A DNA stretch of 64,000 nucleotides from Acidobacteriota bacterium (GCA_020850715.1 JADZED010000059.1:1-64000); one strand, 5' to 3'; positions 21,976 through 31,523 are shown, counted from the first letter of the stretch. Program-made: numbers and translations. The notes: generated by a model from the letters alone, not told the origin.

Positions 21976-23310
21976 TCAACGCGGCGATGCGGCGAGGAGG
22001 CGTGCCACCGCCGCCGCCGCCGCCGCGCGCGGCACCGAGTGCTGCTCGCGGGTCTCGAGGTTGCGGACGGTCGCGGCGCCGCGCGCGCGCTCCTGCTCGC
22101 CGAAGATGATCAGCGCGCGCGCCCCGCGCGCCGCCGCGTACTTGAGCGGCTTCTCGATCTTGCGGCCCGCGTCCGGGTACAGGTCCACCGCGTGCGCCAT
22201 CGCCCGCAGTGCCGAGGCCATCTGCAACGCGTCGGCCTGCGACTCCTCGTCCATGAAGGTGACGACCGCATCGACGGCACCGGCGGCAATCCGCGGCGGG
22301 AACATCCCCCGCTCGGCCATGACGACGATGATGCGCTCGAGGCCGAGCGAGAAGCCGCAGGCCGGCACGTCGCGGCCGAGAAACATGCCGACCAGGCCGT
22401 CGTACCGCCCGCCGCCCCCCAGGCTGCCGATCCCCTCGACTGCAACCTCCATGATCGCGCCGGTGTAGTATGACAGGCCGCGGGCAAGGCTCGCATCCAC
22501 GCGCACGTGCGCCCCCGCGGCATTGGCCTGACACAGGTGGACGATCCGGCGGAGCTCGCCGAGCGCCGCCGCGCCGTCCGGGCTCGTCTCCAGCGCGCCC
22601 TCCAGCCACGCGAGGCGATCGCCGGGCGCGGCAAACGCCTCCATCAGGCGTGCCGCGGACGCGGCTCCGATGCCGCGCGCCGCCAGCTCCGCGGCCACCC
22701 CGTCGGGTCCGATCTTGTCGAGCTTGTCGATGGCGACGAGGGCGCCGGCCTGCGAGCCGGGCTCGACGCCGGAGACGGCCAGCAGCGCCGCCAGCACGCG
22801 GCGGTGGTTCAGCCTGATGACGAAGTCGTCGAAGCCCAACGCGACGAGGACATCGGTCACCGCGCCGAGGATGTCGGCCTCGACCACCGGCGAGGTCGAC
22901 CCGACCGCGTCGACGTCGCACTGGTAGAATTCGCGGAAGCGTCCGCGCGCCGGCCGGTCGGCGCGCCAGACCGGCTGGATCTGATACCGCTTGAAGACAC
23001 GAGGCAGGTCGTGCTGGTACTGCGCGACCACGCGGGCCAGCGGCACCGTCAGATCGTAGCGCAGCGCGAGATCGGCGCGGCCCGACGCCCCGCCCTCTCC
23101 GCGTTCGAGGATCTTGAAGATGAGCCGGTTGCCTTCGTCGCCGTACTTGCCGAGCAGCGTCTCGATGTGCTCGAACGCGGGGGTCTCGAGCGGCTCGAAG
23201 CCGTACCGCTCATAGACGCCCCGCACGACGTCGATCACGTAGGCGCGCCGGCGGACATCGGCCGGCAGGAAGTCGCGCGTGCCGCGCGCAGGCTGCGTGT
23301 GGCTCGTCAC
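21976..23310 (-). CDS. hisS: Histidyl-tRNA synthetase
   Basis: The 444-residue class II synthetase begins with the typical ARGTRDFLPADV and has motif 2 REFYQCDVDAVG and the C-terminal anticodon domain ending around ALIIFGEQE. The His-binding signature reads ARGLSYYTGAIMEV, where most bacterial enzymes have RGLDYY, which points to a divergent HisRS subgroup. It starts with GTG 23310, overlapping the FAH-KPR stop (GTGA). A HisZ paralogue is unlikely given the intact anticodon domain. Confidence 0.94.
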   Translation of the reverse strand: MTSHTQPARGTRDFLPADVRRRAYVIDVVRGVYERYGFEPLETPAFEHIETLLGKYGDEGNRLIFKILERGEGGASGRADLALRYDLTVPLARVVAQYQHDLPRVFKRYQIQPVWRADRPARGRFREFYQCDVDAVGSTSPVVEADILGAVTDVLVALGFDDFVIRLNHRRVLAALLAVSGVEPGSQAGALVAIDKLDKIGPDGVAAELAARGIGAASAARLMEAFAAPGDRLAWLEGALETSPDGAAALGELRRIVHLCQANAAGAHVRVDASLARGLSYYTGAIMEVAVEGIGSLGGGGRYDGLVGMFLGRDVPACGFSLGLERIIVVMAERGMFPPRIAAGAVDAVVTFMDEESQADALQMASALRAMAHAVDLYPDAGRKIEKPLKYAAARGARALIIFGEQERARGAATVRNLETREQHSVPRAAAAAAVARLLAASPR

Positions 23311-25142
23311 ACCTGCGCGGGTTCCGGAGCCTTCGCAACGCGCACGCCCGCACCCTCCTTGGCCATCACCGTGTTGAGCAGCTTGACGCAGGCGTAGATC
23401 GCCTCGATCGCCGGCGCCGGCGTCTCGGTGGCGCGCGCCATCTCGAGCACCGACCCCACGAGCGCCTCGGTCTCGAGCGACCGGCCGGCCTCGACGTCCT
23501 GCAGCATCGAGGTCTTGTGGGCGCCGACCGCCTCGGCGCCCGCGATGCGCTTGTCGATGGTGACGCGGAACGTCACGCCGAGCTTGCCGGCAATGGTCTG
23601 CGCCTCCTCCATCATCTGCGCCGCCAGGTGCCGCGTCTCCGGGAACTGGCAGATGTCGACCAGCGTTGCGTGCGTCAGCGCGCTAATCGGGTTGAACGAC
23701 AGATTACCCCATGCCTTGAGCCAGATCTCCGAGCGGATGTCGGGCAGCACGCGCGACTTCAGGCCCGACTTCACGAACATGTCGTGCACCCTCTTGACGC
23801 GCTCGGTCACCGCGCCGTCCAACTCGCCGATCGGGAACCGGTCCCCCTCGACGTGATGGATGACGCCGGGCGCCCTCACCTCCGCCGCCGGGTACACGAC
23901 GCAGCCGATGATCCGTCCGGCGTCGATCGTCTTCGACAGCACGCCGGTCGGGTCCAGCCGCTCCAGCGTGCGGCCGTCGTACTTGCCGCCGAGCTTCTGG
24001 AAATACCACCACGGCAGTCCGTTCTGCACCGTCAGCACCATCGTGTCTGGACCGAGCAGCGAATCGATGTCGGCCGCGACCTTGTCCAGGTGGTGCGCCT
24101 TGACGGCGAGGACGACGAGATCCTGTGTGCCGGCCTCCGACGCCTTCGCGACGCCGCGAACTTTCGCGGTCTGCACCGTGCCGTCGTGCCATTCGAGCGT
24201 CAGGCCGCTGCGCTGGATGGCTTCCAGGTGCGCGCCCGTGTCGACGACGGTCACCTCGTTGCCGCCGAGGGCGAGCTTGGCGGCCACCAGGCCGCCGATC
24301 GCGCCGGCGCCGACCACGCACACTCTCATCGGGGCGACCGGTTCCTCGAGCAGAAACGGGCTCGGCAGCACCTGGTCGAAGGGATTGCTCAGCGTCCCGA
24401 CGCCGTCGATCACGACGTCGACGACGTTGCGGGCGAGCGTCATGGCGCCGGCGCCGAACGAGGTGCCGCACGAGATCACGTCGCCCGGCAGGAGCGTCAT
24501 GTCGCGCGAGATCGCGGCCACCAGCCTGTGGGGCGGGAAGAACATGTCCGAGACCGGATAGTTCTGCACCTCCCTGCCGTTCAGGATGGTGCGAATCACG
24601 AGGCTGCCGGGATCGACGCCGGTGCTGATGACCGGACCGAACGCGGCGAACGTGTCGAAGCTCTTGGCTCGCACCCACTGTTCGAACGAGGGGTTCTTGC
24701 GGAGCAGGTCGAGCGCCGTCACGTCGTTCACGCAGGTGTAGCCGAAGATGTAGTCGCCGGCCTCGGCTTCGGCGATCATCGAGCACTTCTTCCCGATGAC
24801 GACCCCGAGCTCGCCCTCGTACAGGATCCGGCCGGCGTAGGAGGCCGGCCGCACGATCGGCGCGAGGTGGGGATGATAGGCGTTCGGCGTCTTCACGAAG
24901 TACAGCGGATCCTCGGGCGCGATGAAATCGTTCTTCCTGGCAACCGACCTGAAGTTGTTCCAGAGCGCCAGGAACTTGCTCGGCGTGCAGGGTGTCAGCA
25001 CCGTGACGTCCGCCAGCGGCACGGTCTCACCGGTCGGCCCGGGGTTCGCGAACATGTCGCCGGCATGAACCGCAATCGTCCCGTCGCTCAGGGTACCGAA
25101 GCCGGCCCGTCCGTTCCATTCGTACCGAAGCCACTGTGCCAT
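23307..25142 (-). CDS. Fusion of FAH-family hydrolase/isomerase and ketopantoate reductase-like protein
   Basis: The 611-residue frame joins two complete enzymes. Residues 1-271 are a fumarylacetoacetate hydrolase-fold domain with the metal site YEGELGVVIGKKC and VNDVTALD. Residues 272-611 begin MRVCVVGAGAIGGLVAAKLA, the NADP-binding start of ApbA/PanE-type 2-dehydropantoate reductases, with the conserved KAWGNLSFNPISALT region. No stop separates them, and residue 272 is itself a Met, so internal initiation is possible. GGGGGGA precedes ATG 25142. It heads the translation-gene chain, overlapping hisS by 4 bp. A ring-cleavage or 2-oxoacid product could pass between the domains; substrate unknown. 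Confidence 0.88.
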   Translation of the reverse strand: MAQWLRYEWNGRAGFGTLSDGTIAVHAGDMFANPGPTGETVPLADVTVLTPCTPSKFLALWNNFRSVARKNDFIAPEDPLYFVKTPNAYHPHLAPIVRPASYAGRILYEGELGVVIGKKCSMIAEAEAGDYIFGYTCVNDVTALDLLRKNPSFEQWVRAKSFDTFAAFGPVISTGVDPGSLVIRTILNGREVQNYPVSDMFFPPHRLVAAISRDMTLLPGDVISCGTSFGAGAMTLARNVVDVVIDGVGTLSNPFDQVLPSPFLLEEPVAPMRVCVVGAGAIGGLVAAKLALGGNEVTVVDTGAHLEAIQRSGLTLEWHDGTVQTAKVRGVAKASEAGTQDLVVLAVKAHHLDKVAADIDSLLGPDTMVLTVQNGLPWWYFQKLGGKYDGRTLERLDPTGVLSKTIDAGRIIGCVVYPAAEVRAPGVIHHVEGDRFPIGELDGAVTERVKRVHDMFVKSGLKSRVLPDIRSEIWLKAWGNLSFNPISALTHATLVDICQFPETRHLAAQMMEEAQTIAGKLGVTFRVTIDKRIAGAEAVGAHKTSMLQDVEAGRSLETEALVGSVLEMARATETPAPAIEAIYACVKLLNTVMAKEGAGVRVAKAPEPAQV

Positions 25143-25208
25143 GAGTCCCCCCGTCTGGCCTGGGCCGGAAGAATCGCGCGGCGATTGCAAACGCGAAATG
25201 TACCACAG

Positions 25209-25589
25209 ATGATTGACCCCATGGCGCATGTGCTGCTCCGCCTCTATCTCGCCGGCCAGCGGCCGCTCGGGCCCGGCAAGGTCCGCATCCTCGAGTGCAT
25301 CCGCGACGGCGGATCGATCAGCGAGGCGGCCCGCGACATGAAGATGTCCTACCGCTCGGCGTGGCTGCTGGTGGACAGCATGAACCGCCAGTTCAGGGAA
25401 CCGCTCGTCCGGACCTCGCTCGGCGGCCGCGGCGGCGGCTCCGCCGCGCTCACGCCGCTCGGCGCCGAAGTGATCCGGCGGTACCGTACGATGGAGCGCG
25501 CGACCCATCGGGCGATCGCGCGCGATCTCGCCGCCCTCGAGCGCTGCCTCCGTCCCGGCCGCGCGGCGAGGCCCGGCGGGCATCGCTGA
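25209..25589 (+). CDS. ModE-like winged-helix regulator (DNA-binding domain only)
   Basis: The 126-residue protein is a lone ModE/LysR-type winged helix: GPGKVRILECIRDGGSISEAARDMKMSYRSAWLLVDSMN, then the wing LGGRGGGSAALTPLGAEVIRRY. Full ModE has molybdate-binding domains after it; these are missing, as in the short MopB/ModE-N family. It precedes two moeA genes and mobA, so regulation of molybdenum-related genes is likely. ATG 25209 or ATG 25221 could be the start; neither has a strong ribosome site. Divergent from the FAH-KPR gene, sharing a 66-bp spacer. Confidence 0.85.
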   Translation: MIDPMAHVLLRLYLAGQRPLGPGKVRILECIRDGGSISEAARDMKMSYRSAWLLVDSMNRQFREPLVRTSLGGRGGGSAALTPLGAEVIRRYRTMERATHRAIARDLAALERCLRPGRAARPGGHR

Positions 25590-25655
25590 GCGGCCGCGCC
25601 GGAGGCCGCGTCGAGCTTCCGGCTCCGGGCCCACCCCGATGTCGAGCCCCCGAGG

Positions 25656-25668
25656 TACCCTAGTCCTC
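25656..25668 (+). promoter_or_regulatory. -10 box placed for leaderless moeA transcript
   Basis: TACCCT (25656-25661) ends 7 nt before ATG 25669, so transcription would begin about at the start codon. No Shine-Dalgarno sequence is visible at usable spacing. The same spacing recurs before mobA and the formate dehydrogenase beta gene. Confidence 0.4.
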
Positions 25669-26883
25669 ATGACCGACGACGTGCGGATGCGCGGCTTCGC
25701 GCGCCGCCAGACGGTGGACCAGGCGCTGGCCTGGCTCGATGCGCACCTTGCGCCGCTGCCGGCCGAGCAGGTCGGGCTCGCCGCGGCGGCCGGCCGCGTG
25801 CTCGCCGCCGCCGTGCAGAGCGGGGTCGATGTGCCCGGCTTCGATCGCGCGACGATGGACGGCTACGCGGTGGTCGCCGACAGCACCGAGGGCGCCACCC
25901 CGTACAACAGCCTGCCGCTCGACGTGGTTGGCGAAGCGCTGCCGGGGCGCCCCTTCGACGGCTCGCTGGCGCGCGGGCAGGCGGTCCGCATCATGACGGG
26001 CGCGCCGATTCCCCGCGGGTGCGACGCGGTGCTCCCGGCCGAACTGGCGTCGGACGAGGTGCGCGCGCTTGCCGCAGTGTCCCCCGGCAAGCACGTCGGC
26101 CGGCGTGGCGAAGACATCGCGCGCGGCACGATGGTGCTCCCCATCGGACGCCGCCTCCGGCCGCAGGATCTCGGCGTGCTCAGCTCGATCGGCGTCTCCG
26201 AGGTCGCGGCGATCCGGCGTCCGCGGGTTCGTCTGATCGTGACGGGCAACGAGCTGCTGCCGGCCGGCTCGGTCCCTCACGGCTCGTGCATCGCAGACGC
26301 CAATGGTCCGATGCTGGCGGCGCTCGTGGAACGCGACGGCGGCCTCGTCGACTTCCCCGGCATCGTGCGCGACGAGACCGAGCCGCTGCTCGCCGCGCTG
26401 CGCGCGCCGGCCGATCTCGCGATCGTGTCGGGAGGATCGAGCGTGGGCGTCGAGGATCTCGCGCCATCGCTCGTCGCGCGTCACGGCGAGCTCGCCGTGC
26501 ACGGGATCGCCATGCGGCCGAGCAGCCCGACCGGCCTGGGACGAATCGAGGGGCGCCTGGTGTTCCTGCTGCCGGGCAACCCCGTCTCGTGCCTGTGCGC
26601 CTACGACTTCTTCGCCGGCCGCGCCGTCCGCGCGCTCGGCGGGCTGGCGCGCGACTGGCCCTACCCTCGCAGGCGCGGGAGGCTGGCGCGGAAGCTCAGC
26701 TCCCAGATCGGCCGGCTCGACTACGCGCGCGTGCGGCTCGTCGACGGCGAGGTCGAGCCGCTGGCCATCGCCGGCGCATCGGTCCTCTCGTCGACGACCC
26801 GCGCCGACGGCTTCGTCGTCGTGCCGGCCGACAGCGAAGGATTCGCCGCCGGCGCCGACGTGGACGTGTGGCTCTATGCCTGA
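25669..26883 (+). CDS. moeA: Molybdopterin molybdenumtransferase MoeA
   Basis: The 404-residue protein matches MoeA: the N-terminal block VDVPGFDRATMDGYAVV, RIMTGAPIPRGCDAV, the MPT-binding domain with VTGNELLPAG and SGGSSVGVEDL, then LLPGNPVSCLCAY. It inserts metal into adenylylated molybdopterin. ATG 25669 was preferred because of the -10 box directly upstream; ATG 25639 in frame is an alternative. Its end overlaps the next moeA by 8 bp. Confidence 0.93.
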   Translation: MTDDVRMRGFARRQTVDQALAWLDAHLAPLPAEQVGLAAAAGRVLAAAVQSGVDVPGFDRATMDGYAVVADSTEGATPYNSLPLDVVGEALPGRPFDGSLARGQAVRIMTGAPIPRGCDAVLPAELASDEVRALAAVSPGKHVGRRGEDIARGTMVLPIGRRLRPQDLGVLSSIGVSEVAAIRRPRVRLIVTGNELLPAGSVPHGSCIADANGPMLAALVERDGGLVDFPGIVRDETEPLLAALRAPADLAIVSGGSSVGVEDLAPSLVARHGELAVHGIAMRPSSPTGLGRIEGRLVFLLPGNPVSCLCAYDFFAGRAVRALGGLARDWPYPRRRGRLARKLSSQIGRLDYARVRLVDGEVEPLAIAGASVLSSTTRADGFVVVPADSEGFAAGADVDVWLYA

Positions 26884-28801
26884 TCAGGAGCAGTTCCTCC
26901 AGGTCCTCGATCGCGACCAGGCCGAGCGTCGCTTCCGTGCCGCGCTCGACCTCGCGCCGCGCGGCATCGAGACGGTGGCGCTGGACGACGCGCTCGGGCG
27001 CGTGCTGGCGGCCGACGTCGTCTCGCCGGTCGACATCCCGTCGTTCGACCGCGCCAACGTGGACGGCTTCGCCGTGGTCGCCGCCGACACCTTCGGCGCC
27101 TCGGAAGAGGCGCCGCGAGTCGTCGCGCTGGAGCGCGAGACGATTGCCACCGGATGCGTGCCGTCGACGATCGTCGGATCCGGACGCGCCGCGGCCATCG
27201 CCACCGGCGGCATGATGCCGCGCGGCGCGGACGCGGTGGTCATGGTGGAGCACGCGGACGTCCGCGGCGGACGGCTGTTTGTCGCGCGGGCGGTGGCCGC
27301 CGGCGGCGGCGTCTCGTTCGCCGGCACCGACATCACGGCGGGCGAGACGGTGCTGCGCCAGGGACAACTGCTGACGAGCCGCGACACGGGCGTGCTGGCG
27401 GCGATCGGCGTGGCGCGGGCGGAGGTCTGGCGCCGCCCGCGAGTCGCCATCCTCTCCACCGGCGACGAGATCATCGCGCCGGGCGCACCGATGGCGCCCG
27501 CGAAGGTCTACGATTCGAACGCGCAGGCGATCGCCGACGCCGTCCGCGAGCTCGGAGGCGAGCCGCTCCGGCTCGGCATCGCACCCGACGACGTCGCGGT
27601 GCTGCGGCCGATGGTGCGCGACGCGCTGGCGCGCGCGGACCTGGTGCTGCTCTCCGGCGGCACGAGCAAGGGCGCCGGCGACGTCTGCTATCGGGTCGTC
27701 GCCGAACTGCGCGATCCGGGAGTCGTCGCGCACGGCGTCGCGCTGAAGCCGGGCAAACCGATCTGCCTGGCCGCCACCGGCGGCCGCGCCGTTGTCGTGC
27801 TCCCCGGCTTTCCGACCTCGGCCATCTTCACCTTCCACGAGTTCGTGGCGCCGGTGCTGCGCGCGCTCGCGGGCAGGCCGGACCAGCCCCCCGCGAAGGT
27901 TCGGGCGCGTCTGGCGGTGAAGGTCAACAGCGAGATCGGCCGCACCGAGTACCTGCTGGTCGGTCTCGTCGAGGGACAGGACGCGCCGCACGGGCGGCCG
28001 CTGGCCGCCTATCCGATGGGCCAGGGATCGGGCAGCGTGACCACGTTCAGCCGGGCGGACGGCTTCGCGACGATCGCACGCCACCAGGAGATCGTCGAGG
28101 CGGGAACGATCCTCGACGTGCAGCTGCTCGGCCGCGACCTGCAGGTCGCGGACCTTGTCGTCATCGGGAGCCACTGCGTCGGGCTCGACTATCTGCTGAG
28201 CGAGCTGCAGCGGCGCGGCATCCGGTCCAAGTTCCTCGCCGTCGGCAGTACCGGCGGTCTCGAGGCGGCGAGGCGCGGCGAGTGCGACCTTGCCGGCGTC
28301 CACCTCCTCGATTCGGTCAGCGGGAGCTACAACTCGCCGTTCCTCACGCCGGCGCTGGAGCTCGTCCCCGGATACGGGCGCCTGCAGGGCGTGGTGTTCC
28401 GCCGGGGTGATGCGCGATTCGAGGGGCTCGGTCCGAGCGCGGCGATCGCAGCCGCGCGGCGCGACCCGGCCTGCGCGATGGTGAACCGCAACCAGGGCAG
28501 CGGCACGCGCGTGCTGATCGACCGGCTGCTCGAGGGCGCCCGCCCGCCGGGCTACGCCGTGCAGCCGCGGAATCACAACGCGGTGGCTGCGGCCGTGCGC
28601 CAGGGACGCGCCGACTGGGGCGTCACGCTCGACACGGTCGCGCGGGCCGCCGGCCTCGGCTTCCTGCCCCTTCAGGAGGAACGCTACGACTTCTTCGTGC
28701 CGGTCGCACGCGCGGGGCGCCCCGGCGTCGGCGCGTTCAAGGCGCTGCTGGGCAGCCGGGAGGCACGCGACTCGCTGGCCCGTCTGCGCATGCGCCCCTG
28801 A
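26876..28801 (+). CDS. MoeA fused to a periplasmic-binding-protein-like domain
   Basis: This 641-residue protein is a second MoeA (residues 1-410: SPVDIPSFDRANVDGFAVV, ATGGMMPRGADAVV, STGDEIIAPG, LSGGTSKGAGD, VLPGFPTSAIF) fused to a type-2 solute-binding domain (about 415-641: VVIGSHCVGLDYLLSELQ, AMVNRNQGSGTRVLID, YAVQPRNHNAVAAAVRQG). Such fusions are known; the extra domain resembles the ModA/LysR substrate domain and probably senses or binds an oxyanion or cofactor. Two MoeA paralogues in tandem suggest separate Mo and W insertion, which would fit the nearby AOR. Confidence 0.92.
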   Translation: MPDQEQFLQVLDRDQAERRFRAALDLAPRGIETVALDDALGRVLAADVVSPVDIPSFDRANVDGFAVVAADTFGASEEAPRVVALERETIATGCVPSTIVGSGRAAAIATGGMMPRGADAVVMVEHADVRGGRLFVARAVAAGGGVSFAGTDITAGETVLRQGQLLTSRDTGVLAAIGVARAEVWRRPRVAILSTGDEIIAPGAPMAPAKVYDSNAQAIADAVRELGGEPLRLGIAPDDVAVLRPMVRDALARADLVLLSGGTSKGAGDVCYRVVAELRDPGVVAHGVALKPGKPICLAATGGRAVVVLPGFPTSAIFTFHEFVAPVLRALAGRPDQPPAKVRARLAVKVNSEIGRTEYLLVGLVEGQDAPHGRPLAAYPMGQGSGSVTTFSRADGFATIARHQEIVEAGTILDVQLLGRDLQVADLVVIGSHCVGLDYLLSELQRRGIRSKFLAVGSTGGLEAARRGECDLAGVHLLDSVSGSYNSPFLTPALELVPGYGRLQGVVFRRGDARFEGLGPSAAIAAARRDPACAMVNRNQGSGTRVLIDRLLEGARPPGYAVQPRNHNAVAAAVRQGRADWGVTLDTVARAAGLGFLPLQEERYDFFVPVARAGRPGVGAFKALLGSREARDSLARLRMRP

Positions 28802-28810
28802 TCTGCGTGG

Positions 28811-28822
28811 TATCGTCACGCG
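28811..28822 (+). promoter_or_regulatory. -10 box placed for leaderless mobA transcript
   Basis: TATCGT (28811-28816) ends 6 nt before ATG 28823, only 10 bp after the moeA-fusion stop, and no ribosome site precedes the ATG. This may be an internal promoter giving a leaderless message. Confidence 0.35.
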
Positions 28823-29452
28823 ATGGACGCCAGCCGCAGCGCCGCGCCCCGGACCCTCGCGGGCATCGTCCTGTGCGGCGGCCGCTCGACGCGGATGGGC
28901 ACGTCGAAGGCGCATCTCGCGTTCGGCGACGAGACGATGCTGCAGCGCGTCACGCGGCTGCTCGGAACGGTGGCTTCGCCGATTGTCGTCGTGGCGGCCG
29001 CCGCGCAGGAACTGCCGCCGCTCCCTGCGACGATCGCCGTCGCACGCGACGCGCACGAAGGACGCGGCCCGCTCGAGGGCCTGCGGGCCGGCCTGAACGC
29101 GCTGCCGCCCGCGATCGACGCGGCCTACGTGACCAGCTGTGACGTGCCCCTGCTCGTGCCCGCCTTCGCGATACGGATGCACGATCTGCTCGCCGGCCAC
29201 GACATCGCGGTCGTCGAGATCGATGGCTTCGCGCACCCGCTCTCGGCGGTCTATCGGCGGCGGGTGCTGCCGCACGTCGAGGCGCTGCTGGCGGCCGACC
29301 GGCGGCGTCCGGCCTTTCTGTTCGAACAGGTGTCGACCAGGCGGGTTGCGCCGGCAGAGTTGACGGGCGCGGACCCGGCCCTGCTGACCCTCAGGAACGT
29401 GAACACACCCGAGGATTATCAGGAGGCGCTGAGGGTGGCGGGGATCTCGTAG
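28823..29452 (+). CDS. mobA: Molybdenum cofactor guanylyltransferase MobA
   Basis: The 209-residue nucleotidyltransferase starts with GIVLCGGRSTRMGTSKAHLAFG, the signature MobA GTP-binding loop, and has the metal-binding Asp in TSCDVPLLVP. It attaches GMP to Mo-molybdopterin, forming the bis-MGD needed by the formate dehydrogenase alpha subunit encoded downstream. Normal length. Confidence 0.95.
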   Translation: MDASRSAAPRTLAGIVLCGGRSTRMGTSKAHLAFGDETMLQRVTRLLGTVASPIVVVAAAAQELPPLPATIAVARDAHEGRGPLEGLRAGLNALPPAIDAAYVTSCDVPLLVPAFAIRMHDLLAGHDIAVVEIDGFAHPLSAVYRRRVLPHVEALLAADRRRPAFLFEQVSTRRVAPAELTGADPALLTLRNVNTPEDYQEALRVAGIS

Positions 29453-29783
29453 TCACCCTTCGTCGGTCGCCAGGCAGGACGCCGCTCCGAGTCGCCGCTG
29501 ATCGGTCTGAGCGGCTCGCCGACTCCCAGGCCCCTGCCGCGGGCCACCGCCACCGGCCGCGTCGGGAGTCCAGCCGCCGTCAGCCGGCAACCGCCGGTTG
29601 CGCCATCAGGCACTCGTCATTGGACTCGGACCGATCCGCGCCGTTCTGAGCCGCCGTCAACCGCATCGTCTGTCGCCGTTCTCGATCGCGCGATATCCGA
29701 CCCGCCGGCGCCCTGCCGGCCGGCACGTGGCAGGTTGGAGGTCCGACGATTCGAGACTGAAGACCGGCAACCGGCGGCTCCCG
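29453..29783. other. 331-bp spacer between convergent mobA and AOR genes
   Basis: No gene is supported. The spacer carries two copies of a CCGGCAACCGCCGG-like sequence (near 29585 and 29768), the first of which can form a small GCAACC/GGTTGC hairpin without a T-tract. A similar text recurs near 44975. Confidence 0.5.
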
Positions 29784-31523
29784 CTACCACCCGCGCTGGC
29801 GGTGGTACTCCGCCACCAGCGTCTCCAGCCGTTCGCGGCTGAGGGCCGCCGCCGGATCCCCTTCGAGCGCCGTCTCGAGAAACCGATCGGGCAACGTGTC
29901 CTCTTCGGGCGTCCACCCGGCGAACGCGTTGAACCGGCGCTTGGCGCCGACGATGCGCCGCGCTGTCTCGCGGAGCTCGGCGGCGGCGACATCCCATCCG
30001 GTGACCAGCCGCAGCATCTCCGCTGATTCCGCGTAGAAGTCGCCGAAGACCCCGCGCAGGAACTTGCAGAGGATGAGCGAGTCCATGATTGCCGCCCTGT
30101 CCTCGGTCTCGATGGCGTAGCGGACGGCGTCGACGGTCACCCGCCGCCGATCGACCTTCTCGGAAAAGTCGACCTCGTAGGCGCCGCTGCGATTGTGATC
30201 GGCGCCGCGCGCACCGACCGCGAACCCGAGCGCCATCGTCTGCAGCGCCCGCGGCTCATAGCCGGGAATCTCGAGCCCCTTGACCTGCGGTGCGATGGCG
30301 CGGCTGCCGTGGCCGATCGCGTCGGCGGCCCGCCGGCTCCCCTCCGCGAGCAGATTGCCGATCCCTTCACGCCGTGCGATGAGCTCGATCGCGCGGAGCA
30401 TCGCACGCCCCGATTCGAAGCGCAACCACGGCGCGTCGAGCCAGCCGCGCTCGGCGCACTCCATGGCGAATGCGATGGTGCCGCCGGCGCTGATCGTGTC
30501 GATTCCCAGCTCGTCGCACAGCCGCGAGGCCCGGAGGACGACGTCGGCCTCCGCCACGCCGCAGAGCGAGCCGAGGGCGAAGAGGCTCTCGTATTCGATC
30601 CGCACGCCTTCGTCGTCGCCGAGCGCGTAGATGTGCTCGCACCCGATGGTGCAGGTGACGCAGCTCGCGCGCGTCCGGCTGCGGGTCTGCCGGATCTCCT
30701 CGGGCGATATGGCGGATGCCCCCTCGAAGGTACCCGTCTGGAAGTTGCGCGTGGGCAGGACGCCCAGGCGATTGAATGCGAGCAGGTTCGACGCCGTGCC
30801 GAGCTCACGATACTTCGCGGTGGCCGGGCCGAACGATCGCTTCGACAGCGCCTTGCTGTACTCGGCGAGCTCGTGCGGGTGGGCCCACGCGGGACGCTGG
30901 GTGCCACGGAGGGCGACCGCCTTCAGGTTCTTGGCGCCGAGCACGGCCCCGCTGCCGCCGCGGCCGGCGTGTCGGCCGTCGTGCGAGATCGTCGCGTAGC
31001 GGACGCCACGCTCGCCAGCCGGTCCGATCGAGGCCACCTGGTAATCGGCGCCCAGGCGCGCCTTCAGCGCGCGCTCGGCCTCGCCGCAGGTCGCCCCGCG
31101 CAGGTCGACGGCGCGCTCGAGCCGGATACGGCCGTCGTCGATGATCAGCGTCGACAGTTCCGGCGCGCGGCCCGCCACGACGATCGCATCGCAGCCGCAA
31201 CGCTTCCCGGCAATCGCGAATCCGCTGCTGGCCAGCGAGTCGTTGATGCGATCGGTCAGCGGACTCTTGCTGACGACAGCGAACTTCGCGGAGGTGGTGA
31301 GGGGGCTGCCGACCAGCGGGCTGAAGACGAAGGCGAGGGGCGCTTCCGGAGCGAGGGCATCGGCGCCGGCGCATCCCTCCTCGAGCAGCAGCCAGGCACC
31401 CAGGCCGCTGCCCCCCAGGAACTGGCGCAGCACGCGCTCGGGCAGCGGCGTGCGCTCGCTCGTCCCACGCGACAGGTCCACGCGCAGACAGTGGCCGTGA
31501 TATCCGAACGGAGAGGGGGCCAT
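29784..31523 (-). CDS. Aldehyde:ferredoxin oxidoreductase (tungsten-type AOR family)
   Basis: The 579-residue enzyme has the AOR N-terminal pterin domain (VDLSRGTSERTPLP, LGGSGLGAWLL, AGRGGSGAVLGAKNLKAVA). The [4Fe-4S] ligands appear as CVTCTIGC plus a Cys late in the chain (SLILCKFLRG), the spacing seen in hyperthermophile AOR. GADHNRSGAYEVDF is also family-typical. It would oxidise aldehydes with ferredoxin, or reduce acids, using a W-bis-pterin. The start overlaps the MoaD-like stop by one base (TGATG). Ferredoxin linkage fits KorAB elsewhere in the window. Confidence 0.93.
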   Translation of the reverse strand: MAPSPFGYHGHCLRVDLSRGTSERTPLPERVLRQFLGGSGLGAWLLLEEGCAGADALAPEAPLAFVFSPLVGSPLTTSAKFAVVSKSPLTDRINDSLASSGFAIAGKRCGCDAIVVAGRAPELSTLIIDDGRIRLERAVDLRGATCGEAERALKARLGADYQVASIGPAGERGVRYATISHDGRHAGRGGSGAVLGAKNLKAVALRGTQRPAWAHPHELAEYSKALSKRSFGPATAKYRELGTASNLLAFNRLGVLPTRNFQTGTFEGASAISPEEIRQTRSRTRASCVTCTIGCEHIYALGDDEGVRIEYESLFALGSLCGVAEADVVLRASRLCDELGIDTISAGGTIAFAMECAERGWLDAPWLRFESGRAMLRAIELIARREGIGNLLAEGSRRAADAIGHGSRAIAPQVKGLEIPGYEPRALQTMALGFAVGARGADHNRSGAYEVDFSEKVDRRRVTVDAVRYAIETEDRAAIMDSLILCKFLRGVFGDFYAESAEMLRLVTGWDVAAAELRETARRIVGAKRRFNAFAGWTPEEDTLPDRFLETALEGDPAAALSRERLETLVAEYHRQRGW

